Shown here: piece after piece, positions 12,906-23,099 of the stretch
Numbering within the stretch: the stretch's first letter is position 1
Layout of the letters: each line of letters starts with the position of its first letter
Assembly (NCBI GenBank): GCA_010015655.1
Contig: ML976677.1
Coordinates: 243,531-307,530 of the forward strand
Origin: Bimuria novae-zelandiae CBS 107.79
Taxonomy: Eukaryota > Ascomycota > Dothideomycetes > Pleosporales > Didymosphaeriaceae
Reading direction: 5' to 3'
Length of the DNA: 64,000 nucleotides
Program-made: the position numbers and the translations under genes
Notes under the pieces: generated by a model
The model's input: only the letters and a program-made list of their open reading frames with translations
What the model was told of the DNA's origin: nothing
Database searches by the model: none

Positions 12906-14487
12906 ACAGGTAAGACTGGCCACGTCTTGTCTGTGTCACAGCGTCTCGCAGCGGTGCAATACAGCTTCGGCAGCTCGCTCATGATCGGGGCTGCAGGAGA
13001 CCAATGCAGGGAATGTCAGACCATGCCACGGACACATTGGCAGACCAGGACGAGTTGTTGTCGGTTCTGCACGCTCATGATAGAATTTATGTGGGATTTT
13101 CGGTGATGGTCACAATGTCCGTCAGCTATTAGCTGCCATTGACGCGCACTGTTATGACATGTAAATAAGACAATGTTTTCCGTTGCTTGAGCTTCTGACT
13201 GACGCAGCCATTATCCAGGCCAACTGAGCGGCTCTACCGGCGGAGACAAGCAGTTCTTTCCATTGCAAAGGCCTCACCGGTATTCACAATTACCGAAGAA
13301 GCTACATTACTGGTTGCCGGCCCTGCCTGATGAGACCAATTCTCACGCTACAGGGGGAGAAGCCAGTGGTAAGTTCTCGTCCATCCTTTTATGGCTTTCG
13401 TTGTTAATCCAAATTCAGTACATCTCTTGTTTTTTATTCTGCCACCAAAGTTACCAGAAGCCATGGACGGCCGAACTCACGAACGGCCTCGAATATCGGG
13501 AAGCTGTGCCTAATCAACCGAACCATGTCAACCCTCAGACTCTATGCAAGCGACTATCCCAAGCTTGAGCAAGTCACGAACAAGTTTCCGACGCAAGAAG
13601 ATACACTTGCGCCAGTGCAACAGCACAAGAAGTTTCTACGTTCACGATCGGACCTCGTATGATCGCCTTCGTGACTCGTCGGAGAGTATCACTCTAGATG
13701 TTTCCTCCACAACGCAACACTTGTGTACCTTGTCGTGTTCTTCGACGGCTGGCTGGGATACGTCGTGATAGCTATGGTCGCATCCCGGCATCGAGGCGAT
13801 TTCCATGAGTTGTTTCACCGGCTCTTACTACATGTATTAAGACCCCTTCGGGGGATCGCCATGTGCACCCTCGACGGGCCATGGCGGAGGATCTTTCCTC
13901 CAGAACGCTACTCAGCGTCACCGGCTTTCAACTATGCGTCCAAGCGCGTCCTCCTTCCGCGGTGGTTATCCAACTGCCACTGCTGGCAACCCGTACGCTC
14001 CAGCAGGTGCTCAAGCTGGCTATTCCGGCTCCGGCCGCCACGGGCGAAGAAAGGCCTCAAGAGACGACGTAAAGCCTCACCCCATGAGCTCTTCCTTCAT
14101 GTATCAAAGTCCTTTACACACGCGCGCTGTGGGCTGGATCATCGTCCTGCCTTTTGGGGTTCTCTCACCCCCAAAGCCTCCGCCATATGGCGGAGGGCGA
14201 GGACACGAAGATGACCCAGTCCCATAACGACTACCGCCTCTGCTTTACAGGCTAAGCAAAAAGCCGCGTTGTAGGCGCACAGGCGCAGAAAAATGCGCAC
14301 AAGCGGGCGGCAAAAGAGAAAGAGGCAGAGGAGAACCGTAAGAAAAATCTGATCGATCGACTGGCAAATTGCTTCACGGAGGTATACAACACTTACAAGC
14401 ACTACTAAACCTACTACCATGGAACTCCGCAATACTACTGCCACTACCACAATTCAATCTTCATTCCGGAAGCCGCCTCACTCAACC
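12906..14487. other. Single-copy strip with decayed or unresolved coding pieces
   Basis: Several stretches look coding-like but do not assemble into one gene. Examples are a run after MSTLRLYASDYPKLEQVTNK at about 13528 that stops at a TGA, a GT..AG pair near 13370-13450, and GC-rich open runs in all three plus frames from 13720 to 14227. A pseudogene is possible. I cannot assign a function. Confidence 0.35.
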
Positions 14488-15384
14488 CAGCGCGTGCAGT
14501 AGTCCGTAGTACGGTGACTACAGTATTGCTCGAAGGCGTTTTTTGGCCGTCCGTACGGTAATAGACTTTCACCGTAGTTGCAACCATCCGTAGTAGCTTT
14601 TTAGGCCGTAGTATAGCTCTACGGTTTCCTAATTAGGAAGGAGGCGTAAGTTAAGCATCCAAGCGTTAGATATAGCAGATCTAGACTACTTTAGGCGTAG
14701 GATATACCTACATTATATAAATATAAAGCTTTAACTCTTAACTTTTTCTCTATCCTATTTCCTATATAAATCTTATTAGCATGTTAACCTTTATTACTAT
14801 CGCTATTATAATAAGCTTATAAAGAATTAACTTATAAAGTACACGAGCGTCTTAGTTAATACAGGAAATCTTTTAGCTATTAACACTAATACGCTATTAT
14901 ACCTTTACTACTTATAGTATTTTAGTATTAGCTAGTTTTTTACGCTTATTATTACTATCTATATAAGCTTCTTATAAGTATCTAGCTACCCGTAATTCTA
15001 GCAAGGAGATAAATATTAATTAGAATAATATTTAATATAGTAGGATAAAGCTTATAAGTGCGTGGCTTAGTTACTATATTTTATATAAGTTAAAATTAAT
15101 AAGTAGCTAAAAGGTAGTATTTATCTAGTAATATAGCGCAGATCTTATTTACCTATAAGATAATAGTATTAGCAAAAAGGTGTTCTTTTTATATAAGAAG
15201 TGCTACTAAAGTAGAACGTCCGTATGCCTCTAAGACATTAACTTTAGTATAGCTTATATTATTAAACACCTGCGGAAAGTGCATAATATTAACCTAAATA
15301 AAGGCTTAATATTACTAGCTACTAGTACGTTATTAAATTTATTTAAGAAAGCAGTAGGCGCTTATTTAACTATTACTTATTTAC

Positions 15385-15810
15385 TGTTAAGATCCCAAAG
15401 AGATAGCTAATCCCTAAGGGGCTAAGGTTGGTTCTCGGGCAGGAATACTGGTAGGACAAGAGAGGGTGGTAGTGATAGCTTGCGCGTGTCACTGGGGGCG
15501 TTGGTATCGAAGGTGTGTACAGCATAATCAAATCAACAAGGTTGCTTACTCAGATCCAAACGATAGATTGATAAACAGGTTGAACACAAGTAGAAGAGAC
15601 TCCTCCTTGCGTTCCTATATACTTCTCCTGCTCGACATGCTCGAAGCGAGCATAGCGAGCAGATGTCTTGGCTCCTGCGTCTGCTCGACTTGCTCGAGTC
15701 GAGCACGTCGAGCAGTCACGTGACCTCCTGGTACTGCGCCTTCATTGGTCACCTGTAGACCATAGGCGTCCTGGAGCCTAGCCAAGTGTCTGTAAGATTG
15801 GATCTTAACA
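15385..15810. repeat. Solo LTR with 5-bp target duplication
   Basis: This 426-bp block begins TGTTAAGATCC and ends GGATCTTAACA, an 11-bp inverted terminal repeat with TG...CA ends. It is flanked by TTTAC on both sides (15380-15384 and 15811-15815). The homologous site in hAT-L lacks it. Unlike its host it is GC-balanced, so it arrived after the host was mutated or escaped RIP. The middle carries CTCGA-rich inverted repeats (15630-15715). No internal retrotransposon region follows, so it is a solo LTR left by LTR-LTR recombination. Confidence 0.9.
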
Positions 15811-16390
15811 TTTACTATAGTAAAAAGTAGAGCTTTTAAAGTTATATATTAACTAGGTAATTCTCTATAATATAAACTTCGTAATAATAACGTTAGCAAG
15901 TAATAAAAGCTTACTAATATAAAATTAAATTAACCTACTACGTAGGCTACTAAATAGCTATAATATACTTTTTACGTACGTGAAAAAGGCGCTAGAAGAG
16001 AGGAAAGAGGTAGTAAAGATGCTACTACGCGCGGCATAAAGTAAAATAAATATAAGCTTTAATATTTAAATATTATTAAATAATATAGACTTTCTTAGAG
16101 TTATTACTTACTTTATTAGTAAGTTAATAATTTTTACTAAGCTAACTAAACTTTGGTTAGTTAGCGTTAAGTAGACTTAGTAAACTTTTATAAAAAAAAT
16201 ACTAAATTCTATATTACTAACCTGCATATCTCTAGACTCTTTCTATAAATAACGCGACGTACTTATTACCTTTTACGCTCTTTTCTATAACTATATAGGC
16301 GCTACGTAAGCCTCTATTATTTATTAAGTTACTTAGGAGTACAACTTTGCCTAGAAAATCCACTATTTTATTACTAATAATATAGTAAAT

Positions 16391-16593
16391 GTCCGTACGT
16401 AGATTCCTAGCCTTGTGCGGAGTCACATGAGCTTACCTCATGTGACATCCGTGCAGGGCTTGGCAGGAGGTTATAACCTCTCATCTCAGCTGAGATGAGA
16501 GGTAGCAACCATTACAGAACCAATCTACGTGTCTGCTCAACCCTTTGTGTACGCCTTCGGGCGTACATCGTTCATGAACCCCGGTCAACCGAC
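16391..16593. mobile_element. 203-bp palindrome-rich insert (foldback/MITE-like)
   Basis: The insert is absent from the homologous site in hAT-L and is flanked by AGTAAAT on both sides (16384-16390 and 16594-16600). It contains a perfect 26-bp palindrome (16477-16502), a 10-bp stem with a 5-bp loop (16422-16446), a GTACGCC..GGCGTAC hairpin (about 16549-16566), and ACGTAGATT and AATCTACGT facing each other. There is no coding capacity. A 7-bp duplication (8 with one mismatch) would fit a non-autonomous hAT-like element, but its ends lack the CAG start, so the family is open. Confidence 0.65.
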
Positions 16594-18258
16594 AGTAAAT
16601 AATAATGCAACATTCCTTATTAGTATTAATAACTTAGCTAATAGAGAGCTTTATATTAAATTATAGTACTAAATTTAGTGCGCTAGCTATATAATAAACC
16701 TTATTATAAAAACTTTTATATATAATAAAAATATAAGTAAGTTTAAACTTAACCTTTCGCGCGCGTCGCCCTTAGAATAATATTTTATATTTTAAAAGAA
16801 AGGCGTTATTAGTAAGCTATATAACTTTATTAACTTTATCTACGTATTCTATAAATATTAACGCCTTTTTATAAGCTTATAATAGCAAGCTTTTAATAAG
16901 AATAAGCTTTATAATTTTTTTACACTTAATTTAATAAAGAATAGTAGGATCTAGTAGCATAGCACGTACGCTATATTACTACGTTACTTAAAGCTTTAAA
17001 AGGTAATTTAACTCTATATAAAATACCTACGTAATAATCCTAACGCTCCACTTAATAATAATTATAATTTATATATTAATAAACTATTAAATAATAACTA
17101 AGATAAAGTCTTTATTATTTATAACGTTTTATAGTTATTCTACGAAAACTATAAGTCTCTTAAAGGCAACGCTAGTAGCTTTAGATTTAATAGTCTCTAG
17201 TAGATAGTGTTTAATCTATAAGAAATCTATAAGGTCTTAAAGGATAATATACCTTTGTACAAGCACTATAGGCAATCGCGATACCTATAGAATAGCGTCT
17301 CCTTTGCTATAGAGAAGCTCGTTACATACTTTATATAGCTAGTAATTAACCCTAAGCCATCGCTCTACTACGTAGCGACAGCTCTACACCCACGCCTGCG
17401 CCTCCACTAGTTCTAAACACACTAGTCTTATTACCTATAGTAGTTCCGGAAGGCTAGAAAGTCGCTTAAAGTTACCTTTACTAATTACTTCACTATAGAA
17501 TAATTACTAGATAATAATAAAGTCCTAAATATTAATTTTATATATAAGCTTTTAAAAGCGTATAAATTAAGCGCTTACTAATAACGTATAATATAAATAA
17601 ATTTTATACTTTTTACTACTATAAAGTAACGTAAATAGTAAAAATAAAACTTTTAGCTAAAAAACTATTATAATAATCTCCTTAAAAACCTATAGCTTAC
17701 TAGCTATAATAAATGTCTTTTATAATTATATAATAACCTATACTATTAGTAAGTAGAAATTAGTTAAATAAGGTATCCTATACTTTATAAAATAGTAATA
17801 GATTACCTCTTTATACTAGCAATATTTTATAACTATAAGTAGTATTTCTTATTTACTAAACGCATAGTTATGTATAATTATAATTTATTATTACTAGTAG
17901 TAATTAAAGCTTACTAGCTCTAAAAGAACTAGCTATAAAAAATATTATTTTAAGTTACTTTAAAGACCTTACTTTATATATATAAAGTAAGGAGGAAGGA
18001 CCTCTAGTAGTTAATAATAATAAAAAAGCTTTAGATAACTTTATTTTAAAAGCTTAATTTACGCCTCCTTCCTAATTAGGAAATTTATATAATATTTTAG
18101 ACTATATTTATACTATAGAGGCCTAATTTAATTACTATAGCTTACTACTAGTATTATAAAGGTCTCTTTACTATAGCGTCCGTACCGTAGTTGCTAACAA
18201 ACGTAACGTCACCATAACTAGGTCTTACTATCCGTAATACGGACCACTGCACGCGCTG

Positions 18259-19003
18259 GTACGTACGCTACGGCTGGGGGGTCGGTACAGTACCGTAGGA
18301 TTACTGTACAGTTTATTTTAGGGGTCTATAGAGCCTGTAGTATATACAAATTTCCTAATTAGGAAGGAGGCTAGTATTAAAGTCGTCCTTTAGGGCCTTT
18401 AAAGATTCTAGAACGTTATTATTACTATTAACTGCGTCGGCGTCTCTCTCCTTATTATTTATATAGGAAGTTAACTCTATAAGGTAGCTACTCTATATCG
18501 CTATATAGAGGTAGATCTGCGCCTACCTAGGGACTTAGATTTATGCTATACGTAGTAACTAGCCCGCACGCCTATAGCTTAGTCTTACTATGCTATAAAT
18601 TATTCTAATTAATATTTATCTCCCTCCCTAAATCGCGGCTTGTGGGATACACATGTGAATACTTAACTAACGGCGACGACGAGCGCGACGAGCTTGCTAA
18701 GGTAAGGGCCTTTCAGGCGGCAGAGGCGTAATACGGCGCTAGGGTGGAGGGCTAGGACGCCTGCGTTGACCGCAGGCCCTGTGAGGCAACCTAGCCACCT
18801 CCGGCGCCTCCTCCGGCCGCGCCGCCCCCGAACGCTCACTTCACCCACCCTAGCCAGAAAAGGTTCCGTACAGCCGTATTACGGGTCAAAAGTTGATACG
18901 GTACGGTGCCTAGTACGGTGGGCACCTCACTACGGTACGTACGGCCCAGAACCAATTACGGATCATAAAGTACGGTCAGTAATACCGACTGTTGCATGCG
19001 CTG
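18259..19003. mobile_element. Right part of the outer hAT (hAT-O)
   Basis: The block ends GACTGTTGCATGCGCTG, the inverted counterpart of the end at 8385. After the GTACGTAC at 18259-18266 come GTACGG-rich subterminal repeats, then the subterminal palindrome CCTAATTAGG with GGAGG (near 18352). Next is an AT-rich stretch resembling the reverse complement of 15000-15070, then a GC-rich piece (18660-18870). It looks like a non-autonomous or deleted member of the same hAT group, into which hAT-R inserted. No open transposase frame remains. Confidence 0.65.
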
Positions 19004-19012
19004 ATTCATCAA

Positions 19013-19784
19013 CCATTGGCGAGAGGCTAGCTGACAGAGGAAAGTTGTTCCATGACGGGCTTGCTCGCCGCGTGGAGGCTCGGATCGGGAACCTTACACT
19101 TACGGCCTACTCGTGTAGCGTTGCGCTTAAAGTCAGTCACACTGCACAGCGTTCGGAAATGTGCCCCAGAGGCATAGCCGGCCAGGCCGTCCAAGTCTGG
19201 TCGGACGGCGGCGTCAAGTTCTCCGCTTTCGCAAGCACTAACCACCTGTGGCAGTCACGATGCTTACATCCGCGCTCTGCCCGGTGGCAATGGCTTTGTA
19301 AGGGTCGGACTCGTATTTACAGATCCTTTCATCGCCCCAGGGTGCTTACAGCGACCAGTGCTTCATTCATGTTGTCTTCAAGCTTTGCTAGACAATCTGG
19401 ATTGCCGATTCCACGCTCCCGTTGCTAAAGGGTCCCAGAACAAAGAAAGTGACGCTAAAGTGCCGATTAGGCTGCCCGTATGTGTTGATATTGAAGACAG
19501 CCCAATTCGGGGCACCGAAGAATACGCTGATTCCCCGAGCCAGGACAGTACAAGAAGCCTCGCCATGCCCTCTCGCGTTCCCGGGCTTGTGTGTCATGAG
19601 ACACTTCCGAGTCCCACTTTCAAACATTGGTCAACCGGGAGAGCGTGGGCGTGTGTGGTAGATGTGCAATCGGTTGCCCAGAAGTACACCTGTCTTTGAG
19701 TATGCCAGACCGGTGTAGAAGCGTTTTTTGTAGCTGAGCTCTTGCAGTTCAGGAACCCGGTGTCGTCAGCGATGTTAGCTCAGA
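19013..19784. other. Single-copy strip, no gene supported
   Basis: Composition is balanced and several overlapping frames are open, the longest running in from hAT-O, which argues against it being real. No domain is recognised. Under the inversion model this strip was the original right-hand neighbour of 8386-8868. Confidence 0.4.
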
Positions 19785-20025
19785 GAACGTGCCAGCGCTG
19801 CCAACGAACAGAACGTTCGATCCGAACAATCGATCCGAACGGAGTTTTCTGGTGTTTTAGATTGAACGAACAAACAGGCATGGTGGGTTAAATAAAATAA
19901 AGTTAAATAAACGCATTATTAGAGCTATACGTTTAATTATTTAGTTATTTAGGACTATATTTAATTAACTTAGTATAGAAATTCTATTATAATTAATAAA
20001 GTACTATTTTATTTTATTAGCTATA

Positions 20026-22161
20026 CCGTGTTTTATCAGATGACGCACAGCCATCACTTGGCGCACGCTCACCGCCAAATTTTCGACTTCTTCACCCTCT
20101 CATAACTACACCAATATGGACCCAATTGAGGCTGCGTTAGAGTCGCTGAAATCGCTGAATCCTAGAGAAACACCCAATTACACTACAGTTGCGAAAAAGT
20201 ATAGTTATAATTAAACAACGCTGTTAAAGCGCCACCGTAGGGTTTAAGGCACCTATGCTTAGCAAATTAATAATATACGCCTCCTTAACACCACGCAAGA
20301 GAAAGCTCTTGTAACTTATATTAATAATCTTTACTAACGAGGTCTACCGCCTATAAGACAAATAATATGGAATTTCGCCTTAGAAATAGCTGGAAGAACT
20401 ACTAGAAAATGCTAAATTAACTACTTTATCGCTCGACATCGTATTAACCTTATATTATATTAGAGCTCCGGTATAGACGCGTTATAGCACAAAGCTAATT
20501 TAGCATTTAAATATAGCCTCTACTTTAAGCTTTTGGCGCAGAAGATCGAATAGTATAACGTAGAACCGCAATATATATATAATATAGACGAAAAAGGCTT
20601 CTTAATTAGGGTACTATTAAAGATAAAGCGCATCTTCTCCCGCCAAAGATATAAGGATAGCGGAGTAAAGCAAGTTATATAAGATAGTAATAGAGAGTGA
20701 ATAATAATAATTATATATATTTGCGCCGACGGCAGTGCTCTTACGCTAACCTTAATTTACTAGGCTATTTCTAGTAATATATAGGACTTATAGCTTTAAG
20801 ATTTTGACCTATAAGAGCATAACTGTTTCTTTACTTCCTTAGCTAGTGGATAGACGAACAACAAGATTAGCATACAATAGCTAAAACAAGTGTTTAATCG
20901 CGAGATAAAGGTAAAGGCGCGTTACTCTTAGCGTCTCCTTATCCTTAATAGCCATAGCTCCTATATAACAATGGAATTTATTAAGTATTATAATAAGAAT
21001 TGAATTCTCCTGGCCATCTTTCCTCCTCACGCTACCCATACTCTCTAGCCACTTAACGTTTACCTCTTTAAGCCTCTCTCTAGCGCATACTCCACCGAGC
21101 TCTTGGACTTTATGTATAGCTATTAAGGCCTTACCTCTATTATAAAGCGCGACTTCTTCTATATATTTTATCGCGCCTATAATACAGCGTTTAAATATAA
21201 GACGATTATTAAGTCCTTTAAGGTCACTGGCCTCTCACTATTAAATATAGAGGTAGTGTTACAAAAGTTTTAAAAGGCGGAAGTAGAGAGGCCATTATCC
21301 TCTAAGAGTAGCTTGTTAGTACTTAGCGCTTTAGATTAGAGAAAGATAAAGCGCTTACTACGCGAGGTTATTAAAAATACTTATTCTAAACACTTGTAGC
21401 AGCTCTTTTAAATAATCTATTATATAGCTATGTAGAAGCAGCTTCTCCAGCACGAAAATGACCGCCTTAAAGAAGCTCTTATTAATAAGAGAAAGCGGCG
21501 ACAGCGTGGCAAGCCTTTACTACTTAAAGCACCGCTAGAGTATAATAGAGGCGCTGTTCTCTAGTCGCCCGCCAAAGTCTAAGACGCCCGAGATAGGCAG
21601 GCGCAGAAGGATGCCGACGAGTAGTTGTAATAACAACAGAAGGAGGAGAAACTTGCTCTACGAAAGCAGTAGAAAGAATAGAAACAAGCCATGCTTAAGG
21701 AGAGGAAGCGTATGAGGCTTGCCGCTAAAGAAATCCGCCTCCAGGAGCAGCGTAGCAAGACTACTACGCGTAAAGAAGCACGTATTGCACGCAAGGCCGA
21801 AAAATAACTCTAAAAAGATATATAATTATCCTAAAGGGGTACAAGACGTTAGCTAATTACTTCTACTACTCTGTCTCGTCTATATAAAGCGCCTAACATT
21901 ACTAAGGTCGATTTCTCTTCTATTGTTAATAAGGAGCCTATACCCGGCCCTAGCACGCGCACAAGAAATATACGCCTCCTATAGAGGTTTCGCATGTAAA
22001 TTATTATAAGCAATCAATTGTTCAAGCTCCATAGACCTCTCCACTAGAAAATCTCGCGATAATAGCTCTTATATAGAGCTCTACAGCCTCAAAAGCAGTG
22101 GGTGTGGGCATCCGGAAATCGTGCGCCAAGTGATGCCCGTGCGTTATCTGATAAAACACGG
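20026..22161 (+). mobile_element. pogo/Fot1-type DNA transposon (Pogo-B)
   Basis: The inverted terminal repeats of about 42 bp start CCGTGTTTTATCAGATGACG on the left and CCGTGTTTTATCAGATAACG on the right read inwards. TA flanks both ends (20024-20025 and 22162-22163). The terminal repeats differ from those of Pogo-A, so this is a separate family. It is inserted in the AT-rich left part of hAT-2. Confidence 0.95.
20116..21807 (+). pseudogene. Fot1/pogo transposase of Pogo-B, stop-ridden but frame-intact
   Basis: From the ATG at 20116 (MDPIEAALESLKSLNPRE) to the TAA at 21805 a single reading frame of 563 codons is kept, interrupted only by substituted stops, mostly TAG. An N-terminal HTH region is followed by the DDE_1 core. 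YNIDEKGFLIRVL near 20580 has the first Asp, and the block near 20935-21075 (LLILNSHSS, then FPPHATHTL and PLNVYLFKPL) is the second Asp/His region; the second Asp reads N, as a G-to-A change would give. The C-terminus (21560-21800) is a Lys/Arg/Glu-rich coiled coil. No indel has disturbed the frame, so decay was by point mutation. Confidence 0.88.
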
Positions 22162-22163
22162 TA

Positions 22164-22690
22164 TGCCACGTGTAGCGTTTTATATATTATTTTATATAAT
22201 ATTATTTTTACAGGAGAAAAAAACTCTAAATTATTTTTATTAATATGCTTCTTACTGTTTCCTATTATTAGCTATAAGCGTATTTTATTATAAATTAATT
22301 TATTACCTAGTCGCAGTTATTCTAATTAATTTAATTAACTTATCTAACTTAGCTAGTATTTAATAGCTATTGTTATGCTAAGTTATATATAATAATTATT
22401 ATAGTAATAGTAGAGAGCTTTATGAGCTTAGATAAATTACTATTTAAAATAGAGTCTATTGCTCTTACATATAGGTTTCTTAGTAAGTTATAGGCGTCTA
22501 GAGATTATTTTTTTATTTTATAAACTTATCTTTAATAAGATAAATATCTCTTTAACTTATCACGCGTGAGGTATAAGGCTAAAAGTAAAAGTTAATTACT
22601 TAGTAAGTAAAAGTTAGTATTATTTTAGCGACATAGCATAAAGCTTAAGTACGTTACGGAGAATAAGAAAAAAAATTACTTCTTTATTAG
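22164..22690. other. AT-rich interior of hAT-2 between Pogo-B and Copia-B
   Basis: This is RIP-type sequence with TA-rich runs and no open frame of note. It should carry the N-terminal half of the hAT-2 transposase together with 28508-29600, but the mutation load prevents a reliable reading. It ends with ATTAG (22686-22690), the Copia-B target duplication. Confidence 0.6.
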
Positions 22691-22955
22691 TGTTGATACG
22701 GCAATAGGCTGCTGGATCAAGACTTCGTTGCAACGATGTGGTATTGATTTGATTCTTGATTGCAGATCTATTGTGGTGGGCTGCTGTGAGAGGTATTTAT
22801 CAAGCGTGGTTTGTTCCCTGCTAGCCCGATCAGGACTAGCGCAACAAACCACAGGCAAACTGCGCAACAAGCCGCAGGCAAACTGCGCAACAAGCCGCAG
22901 GCAAACTGCATGGCGGTGAAAGCCGTAGCAGTGTTGCGCAGGTTTGATACCAACA
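22691..22955 (-). repeat. 3' LTR of Copia-B with internal 23-bp tandem repeat
   Basis: The LTR contains three consecutive copies of a unit of about 23 bp, (CAACAAGCCGCAGGCAAACTGCG), at about 22839-22910. The matching part of the other LTR is replaced by Ns. Confidence 0.9.
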
Positions 22956-23099
22956 CTGGCTATCTTTTCTTTTATGCTACATATGGCCAGTTCAGCCCAG
23001 AACGCTCAAATCTGCAATAAAACACAATCTGTAACAGTTGCTAGTTTTCTAACCAGACTAGCGCCGGTGCGCGTCCTCTTAGTGCCTATCTCGCTGCTC

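Larger units (their letters stand above)
15150..18076 (+). pseudogene. hAT transposase remnant of hAT-R
   Basis: A BED-type zinc-finger remnant reads near 15180-15290 (Cys-x2-Cys-like FLYKKCY, then IIKHLRKVHNIN, H-x4-H). The next 80 or so bases stay alignable, then the solo LTR interrupts. From about 16920 the frame matches the clean hAT copy at 29600-30712 block by block: KSLKGNAS here against KSLEGNAS there, and PSLYYVATALHPRLRL against the corresponding ATAIHSCLRL. The C-terminus ends at the TAG inside CCTAATTAGG. Dozens of TAG and TAA codons occur where Trp and Gln stand in the clean copy, the signature of C-to-T changes on both strands. Confidence 0.75.
14488..18258 (+). mobile_element. 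hAT DNA transposon, RIP-degraded, with nested inserts (hAT-R)
   Basis: The terminal inverted repeats are CAGCGCGTGCAGTAGTCCGT on the left and, read inwards, CAGCGCGTGCAGTGGTCCGT on the right. Both have the CAG start usual in hAT elements. A subterminal palindrome CCTAATTAGG followed by AAGGAGGCGTAA lies near both ends. The interior is the same family as hAT-L and resembles the transposase at 29600-30712. The right flank is GTACGTAC but the left flank is ACTCAACC; this mismatch is explained in the findings. Without its two nested inserts the element is about 3.1 kb, normal for hAT. Confidence 0.85.

Noticed and set aside
14627..18084. Taking the inverted CCTAATTAGGAAGGAGG blocks as the terminal inverted repeats of the transposon
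   Set aside because: Similarity between copies continues outside these blocks to CAGCGCG ends, which have the hAT-type CAG start and fit the 8-bp flanks, so the blocks are subterminal.
18766..19428. A 220-codon plus-strand frame
   Set aside because: It crosses from the end of hAT-O through its target duplication into single-copy DNA, so it cannot be an old gene, and it has no domain.
22839..22914. CRISPR-like direct repeats
   Set aside because: They are three adjacent 23-bp units without spacers, inside a Copia LTR.
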